Shown one piece after another: positions 7,322 to 14,782 of a stretch of 42,810 nt of DNA. Numbering within the stretch: position 1 is the first letter of the stretch; each line of letters opens with the position of its first letter. Source of the DNA: an uncultured Clostridia bacterium (GTDB lineage Bacteria; Bacillota; Clostridia; Christensenellales; Borkfalkiaceae). The notes beneath the pieces were generated by a model, which saw nothing but the letters and a program-made list of their open reading frames with translations, was not told where the DNA came from and searched no databases. A program made the position numbers and the translations under genes. The stretch lies in contig CAJFTM010000006.1 of NCBI GenBank assembly GCA_904419945.1, positions 1-42,810 of the forward strand, in the 5' to 3' direction.

Positions 7322-8236
7322 TTGGAATACGTTCTTCGCACCAATGTGCTGTCAAAAATGTATAAAAAGTCGTATGCGGTCGACGAAGTTTCGATGTGCG
7401 TTCCGCGCGGCGAGATCTACGGTTTTGTCGGCCGCAACGGAGCCGGCAAGACGACGCTGATGCGCCTCGTCTGCGGGCTGATCAACAAGACTTCCGGCGA
7501 ATACGAGCTGTTCGGCCGCAAGGACAGCGACCGCGGTATAGCGGCTGCCCGCCGCCGCGTGGGTGCGGTCATCGAGGCGCCCTCGCTCTATCCGGAAATG
7601 ACGGCATGGCAGAATTTAACGGAGCAGTGCCTCGTGCTCGGCATCGATCCGAAAAAGGCGGTCCCCGCCGCGCTCGAATATGTCGGGCTGACGGATACCG
7701 GCAAAAAGAAGGTCCGCCATTTTTCACTCGGCATGCGCCAGCGCCTCGGCATCGCCGTAGCGATGGTGGGCAGTCCCGACTTTCTCATTTTAGACGAGCC
7801 GACCAACGGCCTCGACCCGCAGGGCATCGTCGGCATTCGCGAGCTGTTGCTGCGGCTCAACCGCGAGCGCGGCGTCACGGTGCTCATTTCCAGCCATATT
7901 TTGGGGGAGCTTTCCAAGCTCGCTACCTGTTACGGCTTTATCGAAAGGGGCCGGATGGTCAAAGAGATCACGGCGGCACAGCTGGAGGCGGCCTGCCGCA
8001 AGAGCATCGCGCTCTCCGTCAGCTCGACGGAAAAGCTGCCGTATATTCTCGAGCGCGGGCTGAACATCTCCGATTTTCGCATCCTCTCCGATACCGAGGC
8101 GGAGATCTACGGAGAAGTGAACATCGGGGATCTGTCCATGGCGCTCCACGCGGGCGGCGTCCGCCTGCTGCGCCTGCATGAAAAGGACGAGGACCTCGAG
8201 AGCTATTTTCTCAACCTGGTCGGGGGAGAGGACTGA
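7322..8236 (+). CDS. ABC transporter ATP-binding protein (BcrA/LanF-like)
   Basis: The 304-aa ATPase carries Walker A GRNGAGKTT, a Q-loop region with VGAVIEAPSLYPEMTAWQNL, signature FSLGMRQRLGIA, Walker B FLILDEP with the D-loop NGLDP, and H-loop SSHILGEL. The roughly 90-residue C-terminal extension is normal for the bacitracin/lantibiotic resistance subfamily. The start is TTG 7322, since GGGAGG lies about 7 nt upstream and no suitable ATG exists. The stop is next to the start of permease 1. The likely role is to energise export or removal of a peptide antibiotic. This is inferred from family and context. Confidence 0.9.
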   Translation: MEYVLRTNVLSKMYKKSYAVDEVSMCVPRGEIYGFVGRNGAGKTTLMRLVCGLINKTSGEYELFGRKDSDRGIAAARRRVGAVIEAPSLYPEMTAWQNLTEQCLVLGIDPKKAVPAALEYVGLTDTGKKKVRHFSLGMRQRLGIAVAMVGSPDFLILDEPTNGLDPQGIVGIRELLLRLNRERGVTVLISSHILGELSKLATCYGFIERGRMVKEITAAQLEAACRKSIALSVSSTEKLPYILERGLNISDFRILSDTEAEIYGEVNIGDLSMALHAGGVRLLRLHEKDEDLESYFLNLVGGED

Positions 8237-8237
8237 G

Positions 8238-9047
8238 ATGCTCCGCCTGCTCCGCGCCGACCTGTACAGGGCGGTGCGCTTCAAACCCTTTTATATCCTC
8301 CTCGCCTGCAATGCCGCTCTGGCGGTCGCCGTTGTCTGCTACAATTATGACTTTTATCGGAAGGGATTGGCGGACGCCTTCGATGTGCTGTGGGCGGGCC
8401 TCGGCGGCGGGGCAAGTTTTCTCGGCATTCTTTCCGCCATTCTCATCGGTCTCTTTGTCGGGTCAGATTTTTCGGGCGGCGCGCGCGGCAAACTCGTTGT
8501 CGCCTGCGGCAGGGCGGCCTTCTATTTGTCGAAGTTGGCGGTGGGATCTCTGCTGTGCGTTCTCGTCTATCTCTCCTTTCATCTGTTCACCTTTGCGCTC
8601 GCGGGGCCGTGGTACGGCTGGGGCGGACATACCCTGCGGGAGGCGCTGCTTTCCTTTGCGATGGGTATCGGTATCGTTCTCGCATACGCCGCGATCCACA
8701 CTTCGATCGCGATGTTTACGCGCAGCACCGTCGCGACGGTCCTCGCCGGGATCCTCTTGGCGCTCCTCGTGTTGGCGGCGTCTTCGATGCTATACAGCCC
8801 CCTTCAAAACGGCTGTATCGAGTTTGATCCCGCGACGGGCGGAATGGCGGAGGTCGAATGCGGCTGGCCGGAGTGGGTGCGGGCGCTTGCGCGCTTTTTC
8901 CTGTATTGGGCGCCCTCTGCGCAGTCGTCGCTGTTTGGGCACGGCGATCCCATCCCGTACGCTCTTTGCATGGCGCTCTCCGCGTCGTGGGTCCTCCTCT
9001 CGGCGGTCGTCGGGCCGCTGTTCTTCCGAAAAGTTTCCTTGAAGTAG
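8238..9047 (+). CDS. ABC-2 type permease, copy 1
   Basis: The 269-aa hydrophobic protein has about six membrane segments, the first near residues 18-36. It begins MLRLLRADLYRAVRFK. The same opening recurs in the two following permeases, marking the three as paralogues of the LanE/LanG or BcrB type. The start is ATG 8238 after GGGGGAGAGG, one base after the ATPase stop. It probably forms the membrane channel with the ATPase. Confidence 0.85.
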   Translation: MLRLLRADLYRAVRFKPFYILLACNAALAVAVVCYNYDFYRKGLADAFDVLWAGLGGGASFLGILSAILIGLFVGSDFSGGARGKLVVACGRAAFYLSKLAVGSLLCVLVYLSFHLFTFALAGPWYGWGGHTLREALLSFAMGIGIVLAYAAIHTSIAMFTRSTVATVLAGILLALLVLAASSMLYSPLQNGCIEFDPATGGMAEVECGWPEWVRALARFFLYWAPSAQSSLFGHGDPIPYALCMALSASWVLLSAVVGPLFFRKVSLK

Positions 9048-9059
9048 GAGGTATGGAAT

Positions 9060-9221
9060 ATGCACTGCTTCCCTTCGGGCATGCCGCGTGCTCCGCTCTG
9101 CGGTGCGTTGGGGCAGGGGCATGTCGCTTCGGTCAATGCGTTGCTCGCGGCTTACGGCATCTTGGATGCGCGGGCGAACGGGGAACGGCCCGGCCTGCCG
9201 GAGAGGTTGCGCCCCGTCTGA
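9060..9221 (+). other. possible small ORF (53 aa) in a 384-nt gap
   Basis: AGGAGG (9046-9051) lies 8 nt upstream of ATG 9060, which opens a 53-codon frame ending at 9221. The peptide has two Cys and many Pro, Gly and Arg residues, without a membrane segment or a recognisable motif. The rest of the gap, 9222-9431, holds no gene. The good ribosome binding site is the only positive sign. It may be a leftover from gene rearrangement among the permeases. Confidence 0.25.
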
Positions 9222-9431
9222 GCCGCCCGATGGCTGCATCGGCCGATGAATCTGGCTCGCCGTATCGTTGGGGGCGCTGCGCTTTGGCGCCGCCTCGATC
9301 GGGGGTAAACCGTTTTCCGCCCAAATCCCGTCCGAGCGGTCCGCCGCGGACGGCCGCGTGGTTTCTGTAAAAATGCCGCTGCCCGTTATACGGCGGCGCG
9401 CCGTAATAGATACGAAAAGGAGGTGAACGCC

Positions 9432-10265
9432 GTGCTGCGCGTTCTTCGTGCCGATCTGTACCGCCTCGTGCGGTCAAAACTGCTTTGGGCATTCTGTGCT
9501 GTCAACGCGCTGATCGCGCTCATTCTCGTCGTGGGGAACATGTTGTTTTTCCGCACCGAAAACGACGCCTTTTTTTATATCTGTTTCGGTGTCGGGTATA
9601 TGGGGCAGGATTTCGGCGCGATGGGCATTGCCTGTGCCATCCTCGCCTCTCTCTTTGTGGGGCAGGAGTTTTCCTCCCGCCGCATGGGCGCCAAGGTCGC
9701 CGTCGGCGGCGGCAGGGCAGGCCGGTATTTGGCCTGTCAGATCGCCGTCTGTACGATATGTGCCGCGGTCTATTTCTCGTACCAGGTCGTCTGCTTCGTG
9801 TTTGGCGCCTTTTGGATGGATTGGGGCAGTGCGGCGGCGGCCGATCTGATCGGCTGTTTTTTTGCGGGCCTGTTTGCCGTGCTCGCCTATGCCTCCATTT
9901 TTACGGCGGTCTCCGTGTGCGGCAAGAGCACCGTGGTCGGCCTTGCGGTCGGCGTCGTGAGCACTTTTTTCGTGTGGACGTTTCTGACCGGGCAATTGAG
10001 TGCCGCTTGGGGGAATTTTTATGTCGACCCCGCCACGGGGGAAACCTTTTTGGGCGACCTCTCCGGCATGCCCGTTTGGATGCGCCGCTTAGAAAAATGC
10101 CTCGTGGCGCTGTTCCCGACGGGGCAGAGGCTGCTCATCGGCCGGGCCGATGCGGGGGCTTTCCTCTTTTTCCCTTGGTGGGCCTACTGTCTGTTTTCCC
10201 TGGTTTGGGTAGCTGTGTCCGCGGCTGTGGGGACCTTGCGCTTGTGGCGCATGGATCTGAAATAG
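9432..10265 (+). CDS. ABC-2 type permease, copy 2
   Basis: The 277-aa protein has about six predicted membrane segments and begins MLRVLRADLYRLVRSK, like copies 1 and 3. It shares with copy 1 a late extracytoplasmic stretch containing DPATG (FDPATGGM in copy 1, VDPATGET here). GTG 9432 is chosen over GTG 9423 because AAGGAGG ends at 9423. That gives 8 nt of spacing and matches the N-termini of the paralogues. Confidence 0.85.
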   Translation: MLRVLRADLYRLVRSKLLWAFCAVNALIALILVVGNMLFFRTENDAFFYICFGVGYMGQDFGAMGIACAILASLFVGQEFSSRRMGAKVAVGGGRAGRYLACQIAVCTICAAVYFSYQVVCFVFGAFWMDWGSAAAADLIGCFFAGLFAVLAYASIFTAVSVCGKSTVVGLAVGVVSTFFVWTFLTGQLSAAWGNFYVDPATGETFLGDLSGMPVWMRRLEKCLVALFPTGQRLLIGRADAGAFLFFPWWAYCLFSLVWVAVSAAVGTLRLWRMDLK

Positions 10266-10358
10266 TGCTGTCCTGCGGCGCGGCTGCGGCAAAAGGTACA
10301 GCTGCCTTTGCCCATCGGCCGGGCGCGGTAAAATTACTTTTTGAAAGGGTCAAAAATC

Positions 10359-11105
10359 ATGTTGCATCTTTTGCGTGCCGATTTTTATCGGTTGTTTCGC
10401 AGCAAAACGGCAAAAATATTTTTTGCACTGGGATGGATCGTCCCCGTTTTCATCGTCGTCATGGCGCTGATGGGCGGCAGTTGGCCCGGTCCGGAAGAGT
10501 TTTATAACTTCGGCCTCCTGCTCGTCTATCCGTTGGCGGCTGCCGGCTTTTGCCCCCTGTTTGTGGGCGGCATGGAGCATGGCGGCGCGCGCGCCCGCGT
10601 CGCGGCGGGGTATCCGCACGGCAAGGTACTGCTCAGTGCGGCTGTTGTTGGCTGGCTCTTTCTGCTCGCCCTCTATACGCTCGCCTATATTGCCTTGGCT
10701 CCCTTTTTCGATCCGCCGCAGGGCGGAAAGTTTGTTCTCATTCTCTGGCGCTGGCTGCTCGGGGCGGCGCTCATCGCATCGCAGTGCGTGCTCTGTACCG
10801 CCGCGGCTCTGTGCGCGCGCAAGCCTGCGGCGGCGCTCGTCACTTGCTTTGCGCTCGTGGCCCTCGAGGCTTTTGCGGCGTGGGCCTTTGGACTGCTGCT
10901 GGGCGGATGTATCGGCTTCGGCATCGGGGTGCCGGTACTTCCGCTCCTCTTTCAGGCTCTCCTGCTGTTCGTCCCCTGGGGCACGTACCAGGCGGTCGTA
11001 AGCGGCAGTATCACATTTCCGCTGTTTCTGTTCGCCCTGATTCTGTTTTCGTTCGCCGCATACTTAATAGGGCGCGCTGTCTGGCGGTGCAGGGGCGTGC
11101 GCTGA
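10359..11105 (+). CDS. ABC-2 type permease, copy 3
   Basis: The 248-aa protein begins MLHLLRADFYRLFRSK and has about six membrane segments. It is the most divergent of the three permeases after the shared N-terminus. The start is ATG 10359, with GAAAGGG 9 nt upstream. An in-frame ATG at 10341 lies before this site and is rejected. Three permease genes for one ATPase resembles lantibiotic-immunity loci but is more than the usual two. Confidence 0.82.
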   Translation: MLHLLRADFYRLFRSKTAKIFFALGWIVPVFIVVMALMGGSWPGPEEFYNFGLLLVYPLAAAGFCPLFVGGMEHGGARARVAAGYPHGKVLLSAAVVGWLFLLALYTLAYIALAPFFDPPQGGKFVLILWRWLLGAALIASQCVLCTAAALCARKPAAALVTCFALVALEAFAAWAFGLLLGGCIGFGIGVPVLPLLFQALLLFVPWGTYQAVVSGSITFPLFLFALILFSFAAYLIGRAVWRCRGVR

Positions 11106-11210
11106 GTCCGCTGTCGGCTCTGCCGCGCGCCTTCTTCCGATGGGACTATTTTATTTCAGATCGCCGCGCTTGCCGCGGCTTTTCGGATTTTTCGCTCGAG
11201 GTTTTTGTCC

Positions 11211-12092
11211 ATGGTTGTGGTACTCTGCGTTTTGCTCGCTTTATTCGTTTTGGCGGCCGCCGTGCTTGCCTGCGAGGTGTATGTTCTGAAAAAGTCCGTC
11301 CGCGAGATCGCCGAACAGACGGAAGTCAAGTTCCGCGAATGTTCCAATTCGCCCGTCGCGCCGCTCTCGGGTGACGCTTCGGTGCGCCGCCTCGCGTCCT
11401 TCCTGACCGAAGAGATCGACGCCGTGCTCGCCGCGCGCCGCCAGTATGAGGCGGGCAACGCCGAACTCAAGCGCGCCGTCACCAACATCTCTCACGACCT
11501 GCGCACCCCTCTCACGTCGGCGGCGGGGTATTTGGGCTTGCTCGAGAGGGGCGGACTGTCCGAAAAACAGGCGGAATACGTCCGCATCGTTTCCGGCCGT
11601 ATCGACGCCATGCGCGTTTTGACGGAAGAACTGCTCGACTACGCCGTTGCGGCCTCCGGCGATCCGCCCGCAGGTGCGGATATCTGCGTAAACGACGTTC
11701 TGGAAGATTCGCTGACGCAATTTTTTGTCGCCTTTGCCGAGCGCGGCATCGAGCCTTCCATCGATCTCTGCGATGCGCGCGTGGTGCGGCGGGCGGATAA
11801 GGAGTCGCTTGCGCGTATCTTCGGCAACATCATCCACAATGCTGTCCGCTATTCCGACGGGGATTTCAGCGTCCGCATGAGCGAGTCCGGGCGGATCGAG
11901 TTTGAAAATGCCGCCGCCGGGATGGATGAGGTGAGTGCGGGCAAACTGTTTGACCGCTTCTTTACGGTGGAAAACGGCAGAGGCTCCACGGGACTGGGGC
12001 TCTCCATCGCCAAAGCGCTGGCAGAAAAGCTGGGCTTCTCGTTGGACGCGCATTGGCGGGCGGGGCGCCTACTCATTTGTTTGCAAATGTAG
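11211..12092 (+). CDS. sensor histidine kinase of the antibiotic-sensing type
   Basis: The 293-aa protein has a single N-terminal membrane segment (about residues 2-25) and almost no extracytoplasmic part, then a dimerisation domain with phospho-accepting H95 in TNISHDLRTPLTS. The ATPase domain has N-box NIIHNAVRYSDG, F-box LFDRFFT and G2 GSTGLGLSIAK. The usual DxGxG G1 box is replaced by FENAAAGMD, a form I recall from SpaK/NisK-type kinases. The start is ATG 11211 after GAGG. It probably phosphorylates the regulator at 6468, and the transporter may act as its sensor. Confidence 0.88.
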   Translation: MVVVLCVLLALFVLAAAVLACEVYVLKKSVREIAEQTEVKFRECSNSPVAPLSGDASVRRLASFLTEEIDAVLAARRQYEAGNAELKRAVTNISHDLRTPLTSAAGYLGLLERGGLSEKQAEYVRIVSGRIDAMRVLTEELLDYAVAASGDPPAGADICVNDVLEDSLTQFFVAFAERGIEPSIDLCDARVVRRADKESLARIFGNIIHNAVRYSDGDFSVRMSESGRIEFENAAAGMDEVSAGKLFDRFFTVENGRGSTGLGLSIAKALAEKLGFSLDAHWRAGRLLICLQM

Positions 12093-12180
12093 GGCCGCCG
12101 CAGAGGGTCTGGCCGCGTTGATTCTGCGTTTGCCCGCACGGCGCAAGCGGTCGCCCGCAAATATCGCACAAAAATGTACT

Positions 12181-12208
12181 GTTTGCAGAGTATTCTGCCG
12201 CGCATAAT
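12181..12208 (+). promoter_or_regulatory. recurrent promoter-like element, copy upstream of aspS
   Basis: This copy reads GTTTGCAGAGTATTCTG, then CCGCG, then CATAAT. Unlike the other copies it is followed at once by a terminator-like hairpin (12213-12247), so transcripts started here would begin inside the hairpin. Confidence 0.55.
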
Positions 12209-12212
12209 GATC

Positions 12213-12247
12213 AAAAAGGGGAGCTTCGTGAGATCGCTTCCCTTTTT
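12213..12247 (+). terminator. terminator or attenuator before aspS
   Basis: AAAAAGGGGAGC pairs over 12 bp (one G-U) with GCTTCCCTTTTT around an 11-nt loop. It probably ends the kinase operon. It also lies between the element at 12181 and aspS. Confidence 0.65.
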
Positions 12248-12260
12248 ACTGCGATTTTGC

Positions 12261-12289
12261 TTGCATTTTTGCGCGCAAACGATTACAAT
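12261..12289 (+). promoter_or_regulatory. sigma-A promoter of aspS
   Basis: TTGCAT (12261-12266), a 17-nt spacer and TACAAT (12284-12289), about 37 nt before the start codon. Confidence 0.8.
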
Positions 12290-12326
12290 AAAAGGTGAAA
12301 TTTTAGATTTTTGAGAGGTTTATACT

Positions 12327-13658
12327 ATGGACACGATCAGCGGAAACGTTGCCTCGACCTGCGTCGAATACAAAGATTTCCCCGCGCACGTCGATGAGAT
12401 CGTCTGCATGAAGGGTATGATCCACCGCATCCGCGAGATGACCGGCTTCGCATTCGTCATCATCCGTACCGCGCGCGACGTGGTGCAGTGCGTCTATTCG
12501 CCCGATTTTTCCGACTACCGCATGGACGATTCTGTCGTCGAGGGCTGCGCCGTCAAGCTGACGGGCAAGATCGTCAAGGACGCGACGCGCGAAGGGCGCT
12601 ACGAGATGCAGATCCACGGCATCGAGGTCCTTTCCACGCCCGCCGAACAGATGCCCATCGTCATCAACAAAAAGCAGCTGGACAATATTCCCATCGACCT
12701 GAATTTGAACATGCGCCCGGTCACGCTGCGCAATCCGAAGGAGCGCGCCGTATTCAAGATCCAGGAAGGCATCGCCCGCGGCTTCCGCGATTATCTCTTC
12801 TCGCAGAATTTTACCGAGATCCGCACCCCCAAGATCAACGCACAGGGGGCAGAGGGCGGCGCAAACATTTTCAAGCTCGATTATTTCGGCAAACAGGTCT
12901 TCCTTGCGCAGAGCCCGCAGTTCTATAAGCAGATGCTCGTGCCCGTGTATGAGCGCGTCTTCGAGGTCGGCCCCGTTTTCCGCGCCGAGCATCACGATAC
13001 CTCCCGCCACCTCAACGAATATATCAGCATGGACTTCGAGATGGGCTTCATCGACAGTTTTTATGATATCATGAACATGGAGACGGGCGCTCTCAAATAC
13101 ATCATGCAGCTGCTCAAGGACCAGTACGCGCCCGAGCTCGCGCTGCTCAATGTCGACCTCCCCGAAATTGCCGATATCCCCGTCGTCAAATTTATGGATG
13201 CAAAGGAGATCATCACCAAAAAATTCAAAAAGAAGATCACCGACTACCGCGACTTCGAGCCGGAAGAGGAGCAGATCCTCGGCAAGTGGGCCAAGAAGGA
13301 ATTCGGCAGCGATTTCCTCTTTGTCACGCATTATCCTTCCGAAAAGCGACCCTTCTATGCGATGGACGACCCCGCCGATCCCGACTATACTCTCAGTTTC
13401 GACCTGCTGTTCCGCGGGATCGAGATCACGACGGGCGGCCAGCGCATCCACGATTATCACGAACAGGTCGCCAAGATGCGCGCCCGCGGCATGAATCCGG
13501 ACGACTTCGAAAGCTACCTCATGGCGCATAAATACGGCATGCCCCCGCACGGCGGCCTCGGCCTCGGTTTAGAGCGCATCACGATGCATCTGCTCGGGTT
13601 CAAGAACGTCCGCTATGCATCCATGTTCCCGCGCGACATCAACCGCGTCACTCCGTGA
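12327..13658 (+). CDS. aspS: archaeal-type aspartyl-tRNA synthetase (probably non-discriminating)
   Basis: The 443-aa class IIb synthetase has an N-terminal OB-fold anticodon-binding domain (residues 1-110) and a catalytic domain. Motif 1 lies around TEIRTPKI, motif 2 in FEVGPVFRAEHHDTSRHLNE, and motif 3 in GGLGLGLERITMHLLG. It ends in FPRDINRVTP, the ending of archaeal/eukaryal AspRS rather than AsnRS. At about 440 aa it lacks the large insertion of bacterial AspRS (near 590 aa). In Clostridia such enzymes often charge both tRNA-Asp and tRNA-Asn, and GatCAB then amidates Asp-tRNA-Asn. GAGAGG precedes the ATG. A standard terminator follows. Confidence 0.88.
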   Translation: MDTISGNVASTCVEYKDFPAHVDEIVCMKGMIHRIREMTGFAFVIIRTARDVVQCVYSPDFSDYRMDDSVVEGCAVKLTGKIVKDATREGRYEMQIHGIEVLSTPAEQMPIVINKKQLDNIPIDLNLNMRPVTLRNPKERAVFKIQEGIARGFRDYLFSQNFTEIRTPKINAQGAEGGANIFKLDYFGKQVFLAQSPQFYKQMLVPVYERVFEVGPVFRAEHHDTSRHLNEYISMDFEMGFIDSFYDIMNMETGALKYIMQLLKDQYAPELALLNVDLPEIADIPVVKFMDAKEIITKKFKKKITDYRDFEPEEEQILGKWAKKEFGSDFLFVTHYPSEKRPFYAMDDPADPDYTLSFDLLFRGIEITTGGQRIHDYHEQVAKMRARGMNPDDFESYLMAHKYGMPPHGGLGLGLERITMHLLGFKNVRYASMFPRDINRVTP

Positions 13659-13689
13659 TCGCGCGTCAGAATTTTCATTTGGAAAAATA

Positions 13690-13725
13690 CAGCGCCCTCT
13701 CTTTGCTGAGGGCGCTGTTTTTTTT
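13690..13725 (+). terminator. terminator of aspS
   Basis: CAGCGCCCTC/GAGGGCGCTG with an 8-nt loop is followed by eight T residues. Confidence 0.95.
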
Positions 13726-13734
13726 GATAGAGAC

Positions 13735-13762
13735 GAAAGCCGCGCATTTCTGCGCGGCTTTC
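13735..13762 (-). terminator. hairpin at the 3' end of the TM2 gene
   Basis: GAAAGCCGCGCA/TGCGCGGCTTTC is a 12-bp stem with a 4-nt loop. It lies 32 nt after the minus-strand stop at 13795. The U-tract on that side is weak, but position and strength suit a terminator. Confidence 0.6.
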
Positions 13763-13794
13763 GCCTTCTTATATATGGCAATGTGTATGCGCCT

Positions 13795-14142
13795 TTACAC
13801 GGTGTAGGGGTTGGATCTTCCCAAAATATTGAAGAGGTCGATCAGCCAGCCGATCAAAAAGAGGCCGCCCGTAAACAGATAGAGGATGCCCGTTCCGATC
13901 TTACCCTCGTAAAATTTGTGTCCGCCCAAAAAGCCGAGGAATAAGCAGAGGCAAAAGGCGACCCATTTGTTGAGCAGCCTCGGAGCGCGGCCGCTGTTCG
14001 CCGGCGTATTGGCGACGTTGTTGATCACGATTTGGCCCTGATTGCCGACCGATTCGACCTGTCTGCCGCATTTCGTGCAGATCACGGCGTCTTTTGCGAT
14101 CTTTTCGCCGCAAAATTTGCAAAACTTTGTACTTTCTTCCAT
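13795..14142 (-). CDS. zinc-ribbon TM2-domain membrane protein
   Basis: The 115-aa protein has an N-terminal zinc ribbon with CKFC (FCKFCGEK) and CTKC, about 15 residues apart, and then a linker. A TM2 domain follows, made of two membrane helices with the [21 protein letters not shown] turn region and a W-x-DLF ending. GGGAG lies about 9 nt before the ATG. The function of this family is unknown. Its promoter spacer is filled by a palindromic operator, and an XRE-type regulator is divergent, so the regulator probably represses this gene. Confidence 0.88.
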   Translation of the reverse strand: MEESTKFCKFCGEKIAKDAVICTKCGRQVESVGNQGQIVINNVANTPANSGRAPRLLNKWVAFCLCLFLGFLGGHKFYEGKIGTGILYLFTGGLFLIGWLIDLFNILGRSNPYTV

Positions 14143-14171
14143 TGGTCATTTCTCCCGCTTGGTTTTTTTCT

Positions 14172-14200
14172 ATTATAACCGTAATTTTTACGGTTGTCAA
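14172..14200 (-). promoter_or_regulatory. consensus promoter of the TM2 gene
   Basis: On the minus strand a perfect TTGACA (14195-14200) and a perfect TATAAT (14172-14177) are separated by 17 nt. The whole spacer is operator 1. Confidence 0.92.
14178..14194. promoter_or_regulatory. palindromic operator 1
   Basis: ACCGTAATTTTTACGGT has matching ACCGTA/TACGGT half-sites around a 5-nt AT-rich centre. It fills the spacer of the TM2 promoter exactly, so a bound repressor would exclude RNA polymerase. Confidence 0.75.
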
Positions 14201-14207
14201 GCATATT

Positions 14208-14222
14208 CCGTATTTTTTACGG
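14208..14222. promoter_or_regulatory. palindromic operator 2
   Basis: CCGTATTTTTTACGG has the same half-sites as operator 1, with centres 29 bp apart. It lies just upstream of the XRE gene's TAAAAT box at 14223-14228, which suggests autoregulation. Confidence 0.7.
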
Positions 14223-14234
14223 TAAAATAACGGC

Positions 14235-14438
14235 ATGGAATTTCGGGAACGTCTGCGCGAACTGCGTACAGAAAAGAATTGGACGCAGAAGATGCTTGCG
14301 GCCAAAATGAATGTGACGGATGACTGCGTACATTTTTGGGAAAAGGGGAGAAGCGAGCCTTCTGTACGGCAGATCATCGAGCTCTCCGTCCTGTTTGAGG
14401 TGACGACCGACTATTTGCTGGGCAAGACGGATTACTGA
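14235..14438 (+). CDS. small XRE-family helix-turn-helix regulator
   Basis: The 67-aa protein is a single HTH_3 domain (LRELRTEKNWTQKMLAAKMNV, then VHFWEKGRSEPS and TTDYLLGKTDY) with no effector domain. It is the likely reader of the two CCGTA-N5-TACGG operators in the divergent intergenic region. No Shine-Dalgarno sequence precedes ATG 14235, and TAAAAT (14223-14228) would start transcription at about the ATG. The mRNA is therefore probably leaderless. The next gene follows after 40 nt. Confidence 0.88.
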   Translation: MEFRERLRELRTEKNWTQKMLAAKMNVTDDCVHFWEKGRSEPSVRQIIELSVLFEVTTDYLLGKTDY

Positions 14439-14478
14439 GTTTTTTGTAAAATCACTTTTTAGGGAAGGAGGTTTCAAA

Positions 14479-14691
14479 ATGGAAACGCTGGAGGACATTT
14501 TGAAAAAATTTGCCGCGTCCGGCTGGGACCTGATCGCGGTGCCGGCCCGCCGGTGGCTGGACGGAAAGGGGGACAGAGCCGCCTTGATTGCGGCCATCGA
14601 GCAGGCAGACCGCGAATGCGGGAGCTGCGGCTGCGAGCTGGACCCTCTCTATCAGAGGGCGCTCGCGTTTCTTGCCGCGAGCAGCGAATGA
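14479..14691 (+). CDS. small hypothetical protein
   Basis: The 70-aa protein has a strong AAGGAGG 7 nt upstream of its ATG. The N-terminal half is helical and acidic (METLEDILKKFAASGWDLIAV). A CGSCGC cysteine cluster lies near residue 50. I do not recognise a family. It follows the XRE gene in the same direction and is probably on the same transcript. A further 18-codon frame overlaps its stop at 14688-14744, which I do not call. Confidence 0.65.
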   Translation: METLEDILKKFAASGWDLIAVPARRWLDGKGDRAALIAAIEQADRECGSCGCELDPLYQRALAFLAASSE

Positions 14692-14741
14692 TCAAAAAGC
14701 CCGAGGAGGAATGCGATTTCCGTAGGGATCGATTCGATAAA

Positions 14742-14782
14742 TGAAAAGGCTAACGAGTTTTTCGTTAGCCTTTTCATTTTTT
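14742..14782 (+). terminator. terminator after the XRE operon
   Basis: A perfect 15-bp stem (TGAAAAGGCTAACGA and its complement) with a 5-nt loop is followed by TTTTTT. Confidence 0.93.

Noticed and set aside
12303-13550. 415-codon frame antisense to aspS
   Set aside because: It mirrors codon bias of the highly conserved aspS gene and has no start signal of its own.
12327-13658. Annotation as asparaginyl-tRNA synthetase
   Set aside because: Length and general motifs would allow it, but the C-terminal FPRDINRVTP ending and motif 2 context fit archaeal AspRS.
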